From Sympetrum striolatum (lineage: Eukaryota > Arthropoda > Insecta > Odonata > Libellulidae): a stretch of 64,000 bases of DNA. A program made the position numbers and the translations under genes. Numbering within the stretch: position 1 is the stretch's first letter; every line of letters starts with the position of its first letter. Location of the stretch: the NCBI GenBank assembly GCA_947579665.1, contig OX388350.1, forward strand, positions 89,857,152 to 89,921,151. Direction: 5' to 3'. The notes under the pieces were generated by a model. That model was not told where the DNA came from and made no database searches. It saw nothing but the letters and a program-made list of their open reading frames with translations. Below, in pieces: positions 9,951 to 22,316 of this stretch.

Positions 9951-11299
9951 CTGCGAAGGAATTCAGTGGTTAGTCGCCATTTGAAGAAAATGTCACCTAA
10001 GAAATCTCGCTTCACAGAATTGTGGTATTAAATAAGAAAGAGAGATGGCATATAAGGTAATTCCGGCCCCACCTAAGGAAATTACTTCATAACAATGACT
10101 TGGGCGTTAGAAGGAATGTGAAACTGCGTGAAAGAATATAAGATTTACTGGATATTAACAGTATATAAACAAAATTTGTTAAAAGAGATTTTACACAAAA
10201 TATTAATTTTTTTGCATCCATCCATGCATTTAGCCATCTCTCCCGAGTGGCCGGGTGAGACCTCTGTGGGAGAGATGTTCCATTAGCTTAAACTGAATTT
10301 TATGTGGAGAGCGCTTGTTATACAACAAAATTGTTAAATTTAATTTGAAATTAGGATCTAAGTAAACGTTTAAGTGTATATTACAACCAATTTAAGAGTT
10401 TAATTTTTAATAATGTAGCCAAATATTGTAGCACATTTAGAGAACAATATCCATTTGAAATTATAATTAAATTTGCAATTGGTGTGAATTTGGGATAAAC
10501 ACCGTCGATATGCGCGAGGAGAACTTCTAACGGTAGTTCGTTGTAAAGGTTCAGAAAGCCCATTCCATAGCTTTTCTCGTTATTTCCTCGAATATTCGAA
10601 GGATAACCATCCTTCCAACCAGTGTTGGTGTCCCTTCTTTCCTACCTACCTAACATCTAATAATCTTTGATTTAGGCCATGATTTACTCAAAAATATAAT
10701 AAATATATTTATACAACAGTGCAAGATATTAAGTGCTGTAAATAGGTGCGAAATAGCAATGCCTTGTTACCACTACGAGCAACTGTGTGAAGGAATTGGC
10801 GAGGACGGAAGCTGCTACAAAATAGCTTAATTTTATTGAAATTTAATCATTTTCTAGTTCCAAAGGATCGCAGCATCCTCTAGAGGCATATAAATTTCGC
10901 AAATGACATCTTTTAACGCAAAATATTGTCGATTTAAAAGAAAAAATAGATGACAATTTTGATGTTTTTGTCGAAATTTCGAGGCAAACGTCTTCTCACA
11001 GAAGATATTATTTGATTTCGAAAAACTTTTATATTTGTGCTATCCATGTAAGTGGGCCACTTTTGCTGGGTATTATATTTCGATCAGAAAAAAATCTGAT
11101 GTGGCCAGCACATGACTTTCTCCATATATAAGATGTAAATATACGACATATTTTCGAACTCTATATTCAATATAAACTTGGAAGATAAGTGATTAATTTA
11201 TATCATAATATCTTTTACGTCACAAACGTTATAATTAACTTTTTTCGGGACATGTTCGATGAAAAACTATGAAATTGGCCTTTCGCCCACAGCGCAGTC
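9951..11299. other. Intronic DNA, nothing recognised
   Basis: AT-rich. A GC-richer segment near 10235-10280 (CCCGAGTGGCCGGGTGAGAC) could be a fragment of a repeat but cannot be assigned. Confidence 0.35.
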
Positions 11300-12945
11300 T
11301 TTCCATATTTTAACTGTTTTGATTTTTTTATCAATACATTATTAGACATTAACTGTGATTTTCGTAAAATATAAATTAGATCAGCGCAGTAGTTTCCAAG
11401 ATTCAGCCCAGATATTGAGCGAGCGTCATACAAGTGGCGCACCCGCTCGAATATACGAATTTCGCCTCTTTGTATTCTGTCTCGTATTCATAGCTCTAAA
11501 TTAACCTTAGCATAGTTTTCTGCATAGCATACGTTAAAGACATAATTATACGTTACGTACTATAAAATTCTGAATTTAACTGTGAACAAAAGGAAGGAAA
11601 GTGGCGCCTTGTTCTCGGCGCCTCCGTTCGAATCTATGACTTTTGCTGCCGTTTATCTCGTCTCTCACTGGCTAAAAAAATTAACTATTATTTTTTGGTA
11701 TTATTACTGTTAGTTCATCTAGCTATGCATATGATGTTTTTTCAAAATTTTACAGTAAACCCTGTGAATCATGGGAACTGCCCATACCCTGTTTCCGAAT
11801 CAAATGTATGCTAAGTTAACCATTATTAATACACAGAGATACATTCCGAGAAAGCTCCACCAAGACCGTCTAAGTCCTGCATTTATTTGAAATGCTCTAA
11901 TCTCCATAGTCAATTGGTCTCCCTGGCAGGTCTCATGTAATGATTGTGCCTTATCTACCGAAGAAAAAGGCGCGATGTCTAGATAGGAGTGTGAGACTGT
12001 GTAGTGTGAGGCTCCTAGAAGAAATATAACGTTTTTATAGAAATTACATGAATGCAGTAGAAAAGGCAGTATTTTTTCTGTGGCTACAATGAAATAACTA
12101 AGCAATCATTTGCTTAAGAAACTGCGGCATTAACATTCTTCGGTGAGAAAGTATTGGTTAATACAAAACAACTAATGGTAAAGGAAACGGAAATAAGCGT
12201 TAGCAATTTTTCAGATAAATGCACCAAAAGAGCTTCAGTACACCCAAAGGACATTCATCAATTCATATAAAAAGGACTCGAAAATTTTATGTTTAGCGAA
12301 TCCAAATTATTTTTTAAAAGGTTTAATATTTGTACATCATTTTTGTCCATGTTCCACTGATGTGGCTAGATGACAAAACAAGAACTCGAGATTGTGAAAG
12401 AATTGAAAGTCGTCAGAGAATACGCAGAAATAGGAGTTAAGTCGACAAAGGAGTTCAACGAAAAACTAAAAATGAAACGAATAAACAATTTGTGCTAAAA
12501 GTATTCCTCAAAAAGGATACAAATTCCCAGACTGCAACAACAACGATGGTCCAAAAAGTTTAAGTCATTACATTAATAAACATTTATGACTCATTTTTTA
12601 TCATCAATTGCATCATTTTATTTACAAAAACTAGCTTTCAATATCTATGCCGGCAAAAAACAATTTTCTTCCTTTTATCCATAGTTTAATTCAAAATTTT
12701 AAAGTACGTAACGTATAACTAGGTTTTTAACCTATGCTAAACTTAATTTAGAGCTATAAGTACAAGACAGAATACAAAGCGGCAAAATTCGAACGGGTGC
12801 GCCAGTTGTACGACGCTCGCTCTCTATTTGGGCTGAATTTCGAAAACTGCTGCGCTGATCTAATTAAAATTTTACGAAAATCACTGTTTATGTCTAATAA
12901 TGTATTGATAAGAAAATAAAAACGGTTAATACATGGGAAGGCTAT
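11300..12945. mobile_element. Foldback-type element with about 280-bp inverted arms
   Basis: The segment at about 11300-11590 and that at about 12665-12945 are inverted copies of each other. Shared landmarks are GTACGTAACGTATAA, TTAATTTAGAGCTAT, GACAGAATACAAAG, TGACGCTCGCTC or its variant, and GTCTAATAATGTATTGATAA. Small indels distinguish the arms. The 1.1-kb centre holds no recognised transposase; a plus-strand open stretch near 12375-12470 is unassigned. Terminal sequences and target duplications could not be fixed by eye. Confidence 0.6.
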
Positions 12946-13849
12946 CTAATCACCTGTGATGGCCGAAAAAAGGCCAAAAATGTTGGAAAATATAAACTGT
13001 AAGTGCGATGGGGCACGTCTTTCCGTTTTCCGATTTAAATAATATTTTACACAATTTATTTTCTAACCAAATGGTACAACTTTAGGGTGTGTCCCGAAAG
13101 AATTTCTAAAAGAATTGTTTTCCATATAAATACGGACCACCCTAGTGTATATACATTGTTTATGATTTCATCAACCTACTATATTTACGCTTAGTTTACA
13201 CTGCTAGGCCAAGTTCGAAAATTAACAAAATGGCTAGTTGACAAGGTCCCCAAAAATGTATGGATTTAGGTTCCTGTAAGCTTACGTTCATATCTGAAAG
13301 AGTTTTAAACTTACAGGACATCATATACACTCATCTTAAATATCCTAAAAAGACCTTCATTCTAGTATACAATATTATTTTGTTGCATTTGATCCTTGTC
13401 AATCCTTAGCCAAGAATGGTTCTGCGCCACTTCCGAGAGAAAACCTCGAAAGGGTTCCCAATTTCAGCTGCAAACGTTAATAAACCAGGAGCACTTACGT
13501 CAAACTACGCTCAGACAGAAACGGAAAGCCCGTACTGAGATAATACTTGAGATGAGGTCATGCAAAAGAGGAAAGCGTTTAAAGAAGACCAAACGTCACA
13601 GTCGACTGAATCTTCCAATACTTAAGATGTCCAAGCATTAGTAGACTCTCTCTTACCTCAAACAAGAAAAATATGAGGTATTGCTCACTTAAAGAAAAGA
13701 CTCGAGAAGGAGAGAATGGCATTTGCTGCCAAACGACCTCAGGTGTTTTGCCTCTTCTTTCGGTAAGCCTATGCATTTGACTCCCAAATAGAACAATTCT
13801 AAAGGAGGTAACGCTGGTGGGGAGGAACGCAATGTCTCAATGCGGGAAG
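12946..13849. other. Intronic DNA, nothing firm
   Basis: Two opposing open stretches at 13396-13641 (plus) and 13579-13776 (minus) are Lys/Arg/Ser-rich. The minus one may be downstream sequence of the LINE ORF1-like remnant that follows. No motif recognised. Confidence 0.35.
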
Positions 13850-14560
13850 GTGAGACAAATAGGCAACGAAGGTCAGGTTAGGATCAAGGAAGGTGTGACA
13901 TGACGGGTCGGGTAGTGATTGGGGTAAGCTTTATTCTGACGGCGAATCAGTATATCTGGGTTTTTAGCTATTCGAGGAGAGACGAGAAGAGTGTATTTTA
14001 TTTTGTTTGCCAAGTTTAAGCTTCGATGTTTTTTGGTTTGGTTTGGACGATCGATTGAAAGAAGGTACTTCAATTAAAGTTGGTGTTGTGAAAGGAGAAA
14101 GATTGGTGTGGCGGTCACGCTGTTGGGAATTCGGGAAATGACTGTTCTCAGTAACGACAATTTGCTATTTCGCGAGCCGACTTAAAACTTGTTGGATAAT
14201 TTTAGAGTGCATTTCTTTAAATTTGGAATATTCCTTTCAGGTGACTAAATAAGGTCCATTACAGTTGGAGCAAGTAATATTAACTGTTGGTCTTGAGCAA
14301 TTTTAAATGGTATGTAGAGCACCGCATCTACTGCAATGATGAGGCATTTTACAGTAGTTCCTGGTATGTCCAATGGGTAGGCATTAGAAGCATCGGCTCG
14401 AGAGGTATAATATAAGGTCCAATTTCTACAGTAAAGCCTAATACTTCAATAATTTGGACAAATAATTCAACGTTGTGGGGTTTTTAGAGTGACTTTGAAG
14501 ACAGGAATTTGCTCCTAGGAGATAAGGTTTCACCTTCTACAATATAATGAAAGGTAGGTT
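13850..14560 (-). pseudogene. LINE ORF1-like remnant with zinc-knuckle motifs
   Basis: On the minus strand near 14230-14350 the translation gives CSRCGALHTI, a stop, NC, and later CSNCNGPY followed by EYSKFKEMHSKII. This resembles the paired CCHC knuckles and following helix of Jockey/I-type LINE ORF1 (Gag-like) proteins, interrupted by stops. Downstream to about 13870 a Ser/Lys/Pro-rich tail (SKPNQKTSKLKLGKQNKIHS) is consistent with the low-complexity end of such proteins. The reverse transcriptase is absent. Confidence 0.42.
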
Positions 14561-16069
14561 TTGGTGGTATATATAGGGACGATACTAATGCTGCGAAAGC
14601 CCATTTGGATGAGATCTTCGGGTGGAGAAGTTAAATTTATATCAACGGGTAAGTTTTCATGATAAATCGAAGATTGATTTCGTGACGATACTGGTACGTA
14701 AAATAGCTACGAGCAGAAGCATCTAAATAAGTAAAACAGGTATCGTAGTCTTCAGAGTCGAAAAAATGAATTAGGAAGATATTTCCACAGTTTACTAAGT
14801 GGATTGAGAGCCTGATTTTACATTTGAGTTATAATTGAGCAGAACCAAAATTGTCAATCGGGGAATAACTTTACTTTGATGGGTGAAATATTTTTGGGAG
14901 CTGGGGTAGGAGAGAAGATTGGTGATAGATGAAAAAAGAACGAAGGAGTAGGAGTAGGTGTAATAGTAAAACTGCGAGGATTGCAGGCTTCTTTAGGATG
15001 AACGGGAACAGGTAGTCAGAGTCAGTGGAGGAAGGAGTTCACCAGCGTTACTCACCCTGCCGTTGATGCAGCCGTGTACGGGAGCTGCTGGGAGATCGGC
15101 GGTGTTCGAAGGAACACTGGTGTCCGTAGGGTGATCGGTTCGACGATAGCTTTCTTAAGAAAACAGAGTTTCTTCTAAGCCGCTTAGTTACTCATGGAAC
15201 GGTGATCAGGACGTATGGCTCATAATTCGAGCAGCTGCGTGGGAAAAAGGCCATTGGTTTAAAGGGACCATTTCACGGCCAAAATATTTCCACTCGGCGT
15301 CTTCCACAGCGGGCGAAGTGTATCAGGCGAAGAACCGAAGATATCACTGCTCCTGTAGCCAAAGAAACGGGAATCTGCCGTCCAGAGGCCTCTGATGAGT
15401 CGTTTACTGTTTCACGGAATTCATTTCAACGACCCACTTTTCGAACAACGAGTCGCTTAGCCAGCCAAACTATGATGCGTCCGAGTGCTCAATCGGCCTG
15501 CACCAATTACACTGATTAACTAAATGAAACTTTTTTTTATGTGACGTGAAGTAAAATACCGGTGATTTTTACTCATCCGCCTCACATTTTCCGGGAACCC
15601 ATCGAAAACCCTGAAATTACGGATTTATAATATTAATGAGGTGTTTTTTGGTGAAAATGAAGACGACGTACCGCAAGCGTTACACGCTCAGACAAAAACG
15701 GCTGTTGTGCGGAAACAAGGCAGAGTGAAAGGTGGTATTGTACTCCTAACAGAGATCGCTAAAATGCGTCTTACATTGTGAATTCTTAAGTGGTTCACTC
15801 GTAGTAAGACCAGTCTCGTTTTTTTTAACAGACCTTGTACTTCAATTGTTTTTCGTCAATATTATACAGGATGTCCAGAAGAAAGGTGTCCAAAATAAAA
15901 TACTTATTTCATGGAAAGTATAAATAATAGACATGTCCGCTATGCACCATTTGAAAGGGAATCTCTCAAAGTCTTTTTACCATATACAATTCGCCGCAAC
16001 AATGGAGAGATATCAACGAAGGCATGAGATATCTGTCCATTGTTGGGGCTCGCTTCCTACAAAGTAACA
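14561..16069. other. Intronic DNA, unassigned repeats
   Basis: No gene recognised. The segment at about 15000-15500 is GC-richer than its surroundings and may belong to an unidentified repeat. From about 15870 (CAGGATGTCC) the Tc1/mariner-like element described next may begin. Confidence 0.35.
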
Positions 16070-16489
16070 ATGGCGACATTACAGGAGGAGGTTGCATGCG
16101 TGTTGTGGTTTGCCGAATTAAAGTCTTTCACGACTATTCAGTGTTGTTTTAGAACTCAATATGGACGTGAACCTCCAACAAGCAAAAGCATCCGGTTCTA
16201 GGACAACAAACAGAACTACGAGATGCTTTGGAGGTGGATCGGCCGAAGTGGGCCAATTGCTTGGCCTTCTTGGTCACCATGAATAACCCCATTGGATTTT
16301 CTCCTGTGGGGCTATGTGAAGAACATTGAGTACCTGATGCAAATCAAAAGCATTGAGCACTTGGAAACCCACATAATGGAAGCTGCAAGTATGGTAACAC
16401 CCGAGATATTTCAAGCGACTAGGAATGAGCTCGTATATTGCCTGGATGTTTGTCGTGCCACTAAGGGTGTCCAAATTGAAATATTTTAA
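16070..16489 (+). pseudogene. Tc1/mariner-like transposase, internally deleted
   Basis: The N terminus MATLQEEVACVLWFAELKSF and CFRTQYGREPPTSKSIR match the first helix-turn-helix of an insect-type Tc1/mariner-superfamily transposase (family form: ..R.QYGR.PP...SI). After only about 50 residues it jumps to the C-terminal region: WIGRSGPIAWPSWSP, a stop, then TPLDFLLWGYVKN and CLDVCRATKGVQIEIF. The DDE core between them is missing, so this is a deletion derivative. The WGYVK block normally follows the third catalytic residue. A non-autonomous element is likely. Confidence 0.65.
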
Positions 16490-16529
16490 GTAGAAGATAA
16501 AACTTTAAGATTTATCCACTGTAATGCTA

Positions 16530-17330
16530 AAACCGGGCTTTTGGCGGACGATAGTATAATTTATAGATAGATAAACTGCGAGAACGATACTAAAATATTA
16601 CAAGAAGAGTTTGAAATTGTTGAAAGGTAATCTTTATTAAATGTAATGAAGGTAGCTGCTAAAAAGGCAAACACATAATATTCACTACTAAAAGAAAAGG
16701 GAGAGAAATTGGTTATGAGCTTAATGGACCGATAAATTCAAGGGAAAAATTGTATGTAATTGGGGGCTATACCAACAAATGACTTGTATTGGGGTACCCA
16801 GACAGACAAAATAGTGTCTAAAGCTTTAAAAAACAAACATTTCGTAATGAGAAACTTAAAAGGAAGTAGTAAGGAAGCAAAAGAGTAAAAGACAAAAGTT
16901 AGACCTCTTTTAGAATATTCAACAAAGGTGTGGGATCCTCATGGTAAAATAAATATTAAAAAGAAAGTTGAACGGAAAGCAGCATGTGCTGGGGAAAGCG
17001 TTTCTCGGCTGGGAAACGTTAGAGAAAAGGCGGAGAGGAAATCGACAGGCATCTTTCAGTAACGGAGGAGAGGAATGGATAGAGTTGAAGAGAGGAACCG
17101 GATTGCACGAAGGGATAGCAAGCAGAGATTAAACCTGAGGAAACAAAGAACTGACATTGCCAAGTATTCTTTAATAAACAGAGGGTCAAAGAATGTAATA
17201 AGTTGCCTGAAGAGGTCCTCAAACCCTCACCGAAAAATAAGAAATATATTAAAAGTGGATGCTTTAATTTATGTAATTAACTGGATTTAATATCGTTGTT
17301 TAGTATTATTTGGATGATTTAAGCGTAACG
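16530..17330 (+). pseudogene. LINE reverse-transcriptase remnant (CR1/L2-like)
   Basis: Broken plus-strand frames spell LLADDSIIYR (active-site motif C) near 16535-16565, then TKILQEEFEIVERWSLLN-like, LGAIPTNDL, KTKVRPLLEYSTKVWDPHGK at about 16890-16945, and CNKLPEEVLKPSPKNKKYIK near 17196-17255. The order active site, PLLEY..KVWDP, then N.LPEEV is that of the C-terminal half of CR1/L2-type LINE reverse transcriptases. Multiple frameshifts and stops mean it is inactive. Confidence 0.68.
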
Positions 17331-17557
17331 ATGTGAAAACGATAAAGTGATATTTTGGCCTAGAAAGTAGCATTGTAAACTGTGAAATGCAGTTTTGGTG
17401 TTTAGAGGATTTATTTTGGTGTGGTTACCGGAAAGATGTATGTTTGAATATTGTCTATGCATATCTTATTATTGGAATATTTGTTTGCATTACGTAGACA
17501 ATGGTTGGGGCTGCCACCAGAAGAAATTCTACTTGCATTGCATATCTATTATATATA

Positions 17558-20076
17558 CAGTGGCACCTCTTACTACGAGTTTAATCCGTTCCAGAAGCGA
17601 GCTCGTATTAAGAAATACTCGTTTTAAGAAACAATTTTCCCCATTTAACTTAATAGAAATGCAATTAATTCGTTCCAGCCCCCACCCACCCCACCTCAAT
17701 TTATAAAATTATTGTTAATTAACACGATGTAGTACAGTAATTAATGACATAACAATTATAAACCATTACATAAGATAAAGCAAAGATATAGAAAGGTTTT
17801 AATAAGTCGACGATCTGGGTGGGAGAGCGGAGGATTACTGTTTTGGGGGAGAATCTCCTTCCAATAAAAAGTCAGGCACAGTGTTTTGCGTTTTCTCTCG
17901 CACTGTCGCATCTAATGTTTGCAATTTGCCTAGTGAACATTGTTCGTCCTCGTCCAGTTCGCTTTTTCAGGAACCAGTCAAGCGAAATTTGTTTCATACG
18001 GCTTTTAAAAATATTTTTCAAGTGTTCCATACCATTATCGTTGAACAACGCAGCCGCACGCCCCGAATTTAATTTATCTGGGTGATGTTTTTCGACAAAA
18101 TCGGAAAGTTCTTGCCACTTCGATAACATTTCTCTAAATTTTTCGGATGGCAGCGCATCCTCCGACGTTCCTGCTTTCTCCACCAATACAGTTTCCTCCA
18201 CTGCATCTGACTGATTGTATTACTGAAGCAGCAGAATTTCTTCCGTCGTCAGTTCTTTTCCGTGGCCCTCGAGGAGTTCATTGATGTCGGCATCATCCAC
18301 ATCCAGCCCCATGGATTTACCAAGAGATACAATTTCTTCCACATCAGGCATTCCTGGTTCGAGTCCCATGGAGTCTCGTTCGGAAACAGTTTCGGGCCAC
18401 AATTTCCTCCAAGCTGAATTCAGAGCTCTTCTGGTGACTCCCTGCCACGCCAGATCGATGATTTTGATGCAGTTAACGATATTAAAATGATCTTTTCAGA
18501 ATTGGTGCAGAGTGAGTTTTGTGTTCTCCGTGATATCAAAGCTCTGGTGAAACAAATGCTTGGTGTGCAATTTCTTAAAATTGGAAATAACCTGCTGATC
18601 CGTGGGCTGCAAGATAGGGGTGGTACTCGGCGGCAGGTAGAGGAACTTGATGAAGCTGAACTCATCTAAAATTTCATCCTGAAGGTTCGGAGGGTGTCCC
18701 GGGGCATTGCCAAGCACGAGGAGGGCCTTGACAGGAAGGCCTTGTTCAAATAGGAATGTCTTCACAGTCGGGCCGAAGGCAATGTTTACCCACACGATGG
18801 TTAATTTCCTGGTGACCCAGGCCTTCCCGTTAGCCCTCCACATCACTGGTAGCTTCTCCTTAATTATTTTGTGAGCCTTAAAGGCTCTCGGATTTTCTGA
18901 ATGGTAGACCAGAAGAGACTTGATTTTGGAGTCCTCACTGGCGTTAGCGCAAAAACAAGCGTCAGCCTATCCTTCATTGGCTTATGGCCTGGCAACTTCT
19001 TCTCCTCGGCGGTGATGAACGTCCGTCTCGGCATCTTCTTCCAAAACAGGCCAGTCCCATCACAGTTAAAAACCTGCTGTGAGTCGTAGCCCTGCGACAC
19101 GATGAGTTCGGCGAAGTCTTTAACGAACGCTTCAGCCGCCTTGGTGTCCGAACTGGCTTCCTCACCATGTCGTACTACGCTATGGATGCCAGTTCTCTAC
19201 TTGAATTTTTCAAACCAGCCTCGACTGGACTTGAAAAGTTCCACAATATCCGCAGGTTCTTCCGATGACATTACAGGAGACTTCTTGTAAAGATCGTCGT
19301 ACAATAATCGTGCCTTCTCGCAGATGATGTCCTCAGTGACAGTATCACCTGCGAGTTCCTTCTCGTTCAACCAAATCAGAAGCAATTTTTCCATCTCCTC
19401 GTTCACAACTGTCTGCTTCTTCGACAGCCTTGCGACACCCTTCGATGACGACAAGACCTTTATCTCCTTCTTTTTCTTCAAAATGGTGCATATCGTCGAC
19501 GTACTCCGTTTGTATTGGCGCGCCAAGTCCGCAACACCCACTCCTTTTTCATATTTTTCGATAATTTCCTTCTTAATATCGGTCGTGATAAGCTTTTTTT
19601 CTTATCACTACTCCCCTTTACTCTACGATTCTTAGGTCCCATGGCTAATGTAGAAGTTACAGAATACAATGCAAAAAAACACAATTATTCGCCAGAACAC
19701 AATTCAGAAATGATTTTCCTACGATTTCAAAACGCGAACTGAGTGAGCGACGGCAGGATGATCCAAGAAGAATTTTGATTTGGTCTTATCAGCATTTAGC
19801 TCCACATCCCGCTTTGTTTTGGCTCGTTTACCAAAGTGACCAACGTAAGCTACTTATAAAAGGGATTTTGTTTCGAGCTTACCATCGGGTCCTTGGTAGC
19901 CCTGGTAGCTCGTCCGCGAACTTATTAGACAGCGCCAACAATCAGGATACGATTATACCCGCAAGCTCGTAGTAAGAAATTTCACTCGCCTTAAGAGTCA
20001 ATATTTCGGCCGAGTGCTAGCTCGTAGTATGGAACACACTCGTACTAAGGAACACTCGTAGTTAGAGGTACTACTG
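17558..20076 (-). mobile_element. Complete Tigger-type DNA transposon
   Basis: A 2519-bp element with imperfect terminal inverted repeats: left CAGTGGCACCTCTTACTACG, right (complement) CAGTAGTACCTCTAACTACG. It is flanked by TA on both sides (17556-17557 and 20077-20078), the Tc1/mariner target duplication. Subterminal regions repeat CTCGTA/TACGAG several times, plausible transposase-binding sites. It encodes a decayed Tigger transposase on the minus strand. The flanks, CTATTATATATA on the left and TAGATGCTTCTCCGG on the right, reconstitute the end of a TTCGA-box repeat, so the insertion site is known. Confidence 0.92.
17872..19642 (-). pseudogene. Tigger (pogo) transposase, inactivated
   Basis: Starting at MGPKNRRVKGSSDKKK the protein continues through a CENP-B-type helix-turn-helix (GVADLARQYKRSTSTICTIL), a second DNA-binding half (EKLLLIWLNEKELAGDTVTE) and a DDE core to an acidic tail, ending at a stop near 17872. 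FNCDGTGLFWKKMP carries the first catalytic Asp (the family has NVDETGLFWK). LLVLGNAPGHPP has Gly where the second Asp belongs. LQPTDQQVIS carries the third. Frameshifts and stops lie near 19600, 19195, 18900 and 18420. With the Asp to Gly change this copy cannot be catalytic. Full-length relatives are about 550-600 residues. Confidence 0.9.
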
Positions 20077-21222
20077 TAGATGCTTCTCCGGATTCATTCA
20101 TGTATATATATAGATAGATAGATAGGATACTAATTCACAGGCTAAACCACAAGCGTCATTGACTTGAAATTTTTACCACGAATTGGCAATAACGTGTACC
20201 CTTCAGGAAAAAGCCGATTTTGAACCTCGGTGTCATGGGTTCGATTCCAGAGGGCCCCAAAGTCCCGATTTTTCCCGTTTAAATGCATTGCTTTGATTTT
20301 CGGAAAATTTAAAAAAATACTTTTCGGATAGGTAGAGAATTAAAAACTCAAGGAGCCTATATATATGGTCATGATCTATCGAAAGCATAAATGAATTTAA
20401 CGAAAAATAACCTGGGTTCGATGCTAGAACGATGCAAAAATCGGCCGTTTAAAATACATTGAGGTATATTTTCATTTTTTTTGCATGCACTTATCGAAAT
20501 GATAGGAAGTTCTTGCTTATATGGAAGATGCATATTAAGCATAGGTTTTTGAAAAAAATAAGATAAGAACGTACTGTTCCTTGGTTCGATGCCGGGGAAC
20601 ATTAAAATTTCTCTCATAAGGAATATATGGGAAAGGTAGGACGTCGTTTGAGGCAGTTGCTGTCAATATTTCTTCTTGAATTTTCACTCATAGTTAGAGA
20701 TGGTGATCTTCTGTTGTGCTGTGTAGTACGATTGCCAGGAAGACCCGGGTTCGAACCCAGGTCGTAAATATATCCCCCATTTAAAATACATTGAGGTAGT
20801 TTTCATTATTTATTTTGATGCACTTATGGAAATAATAGTAGGTTCTTGCTTAGATTAAATATGTATATTAAGACTCGGTTTTAAAAAAAAATTAGATAAG
20901 CTGTTCCCGGGTTCGATGCCAGAGCACATTACATTTTCTCACATAAGGAATATATGTGAAAAGTAGGATGTCGTTTGAGGCAGTTGCACCCAATATTACT
21001 GCTTGAATTTACACACATAGTTAGAGATGGTGATGTTCTGTTGTGGTGCATAGTAAGTATGTCCTGAAAGACCCGGGTTCGATGCCAGAGGATAAAGTTG
21101 CAGCGAATTTTAAGAATATTTTCAATCCTTTTTTTTTCTTATTAGGACCGACCCACTATGATGCCGATATGAAATTAATTTTGTTGATCTGCTTGCAGTA
21201 TGCAAGCTACATTTTACTCGTA
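20077..21222 (+). mobile_element. TTCGA-box modular repeat, copy 2 (right of Tigger)
   Basis: This is the larger part of a copy split by the Tigger insertion; its left tip (CTATTATATATA) is at about 17546-17557. It begins GATGCTTCTCCGG with a GATA run and ends with GCTTGCAGTATGCAAGC, then TACATTTTACTCG. Boxes lie near 20237, 20411, 20579, 20744, 20905 and 21072, so the spacing is 161-174 bases. Variants include TGGGTTCGATTCC, TGGGTTCGATGCT and CGGGTTCGAACCC. Confidence 0.7.
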
Positions 21223-21351
21223 ATAATAAATAAATAACATTCTTTCCCAAAATTGTTCATCTGCAGCAATCAGTTATTTTTATTATCTATCGAATGATAT
21301 TTCCGAAGAAAAAAAAAGACAAGACATTTGTAGGCTCTCTTTTAAACTCAC

Positions 21352-21498
21352 GCAATGGCATCAATCACATCCAACCCCATCTCCACGCAGCAGTGCGCGT
21401 GATCGGGCCTCGGCTCCGGAAGCCCGGACACGCAGTAGTAACAGTCTCCGAGCAGTTTGATGCGCAGGCAGTGGTGCTCGGCTGCTAAACGATCGAAC
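21352..21498 (-). CDS. Adenylyl cyclase exon, second metal-binding Asp
   Basis: A 147-bp exon encoding [40 protein letters not shown] and [18 protein letters not shown] holds the second metal-binding Asp of C1a, and the following segment is the conserved cyclase dimer-interface region. It starts after TTCACAG and ends GC|GTGAGT. Phase joins correctly with both neighbours. Confidence 0.95.
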
Positions 21499-22270
21499 CT
21501 GTGAAAAGATAATACACCGATGACTACAATTTGAGAAAATATATGGGCTTCTTTTTTATAATTACGTTTTATTTAGAATATTCCCAGAGGAAAACAAACT
21601 GCTAAGAAAGTTGTTTAGTAAAAATATAGACAAATTACAAGATATGAAACCTCATAAGTGTATATCTCATGTTGTATTCTTGACTTACGAATTTTTAATA
21701 CAATTTTAATCAAATTTTGAATTATCTTAAGAAGTAAAAGAAATGTAGGTTCACATTGATCCTATATAATAAGGTACTAACTTGTTAGTTCAACAACCAA
21801 AGGAATGAGAGGTTCAGACATCGTAATGGTAAATAATACTAGTAGAAGGCATGCAAAGAATTTAGAAATCGAAGAATGCTAATAAACAATTGAATTAATA
21901 TGAGAGGACACATATGGTGAGGCGAAGGTAAGATGAAAATTGATGGAGTCGAGACAGAGTGAAACACAAGGTTTGAAAGAAAATAATTTAAGAAATGGTG
22001 ATTGAAAGAGGAGTGATGAATACGAGTTGAAAAACGAAATGTCTACAAAAAGACTGTAAACAAATGAAAAGAATAAAGGAGAATTAATATATAACAAGGG
22101 AAGTTAGCCTTACTCAGAAACTACAAGAAGAATGCGAACAGTACACTGAGTAATACATAAAACAATTTTATTTGAAATTTTACTTAAAATAATATTTGTT
22201 TAAATAGCGGTTTTTCAGGAAAATAAACAACGCAGAAAGCAAAAATGTAAGTAAAATATCACTGTTGAGC
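21499..22270. other. Intronic DNA, nothing recognised
   Basis: AT-rich cyclase intron upstream of the 21352-21498 exon. A TA microsatellite follows at 22271-22287. Confidence 0.4.
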
Positions 22271-22316
22271 TATATATATATATATACAGACGTGTTTCTC
22301 CGGATATATCTGTTAT

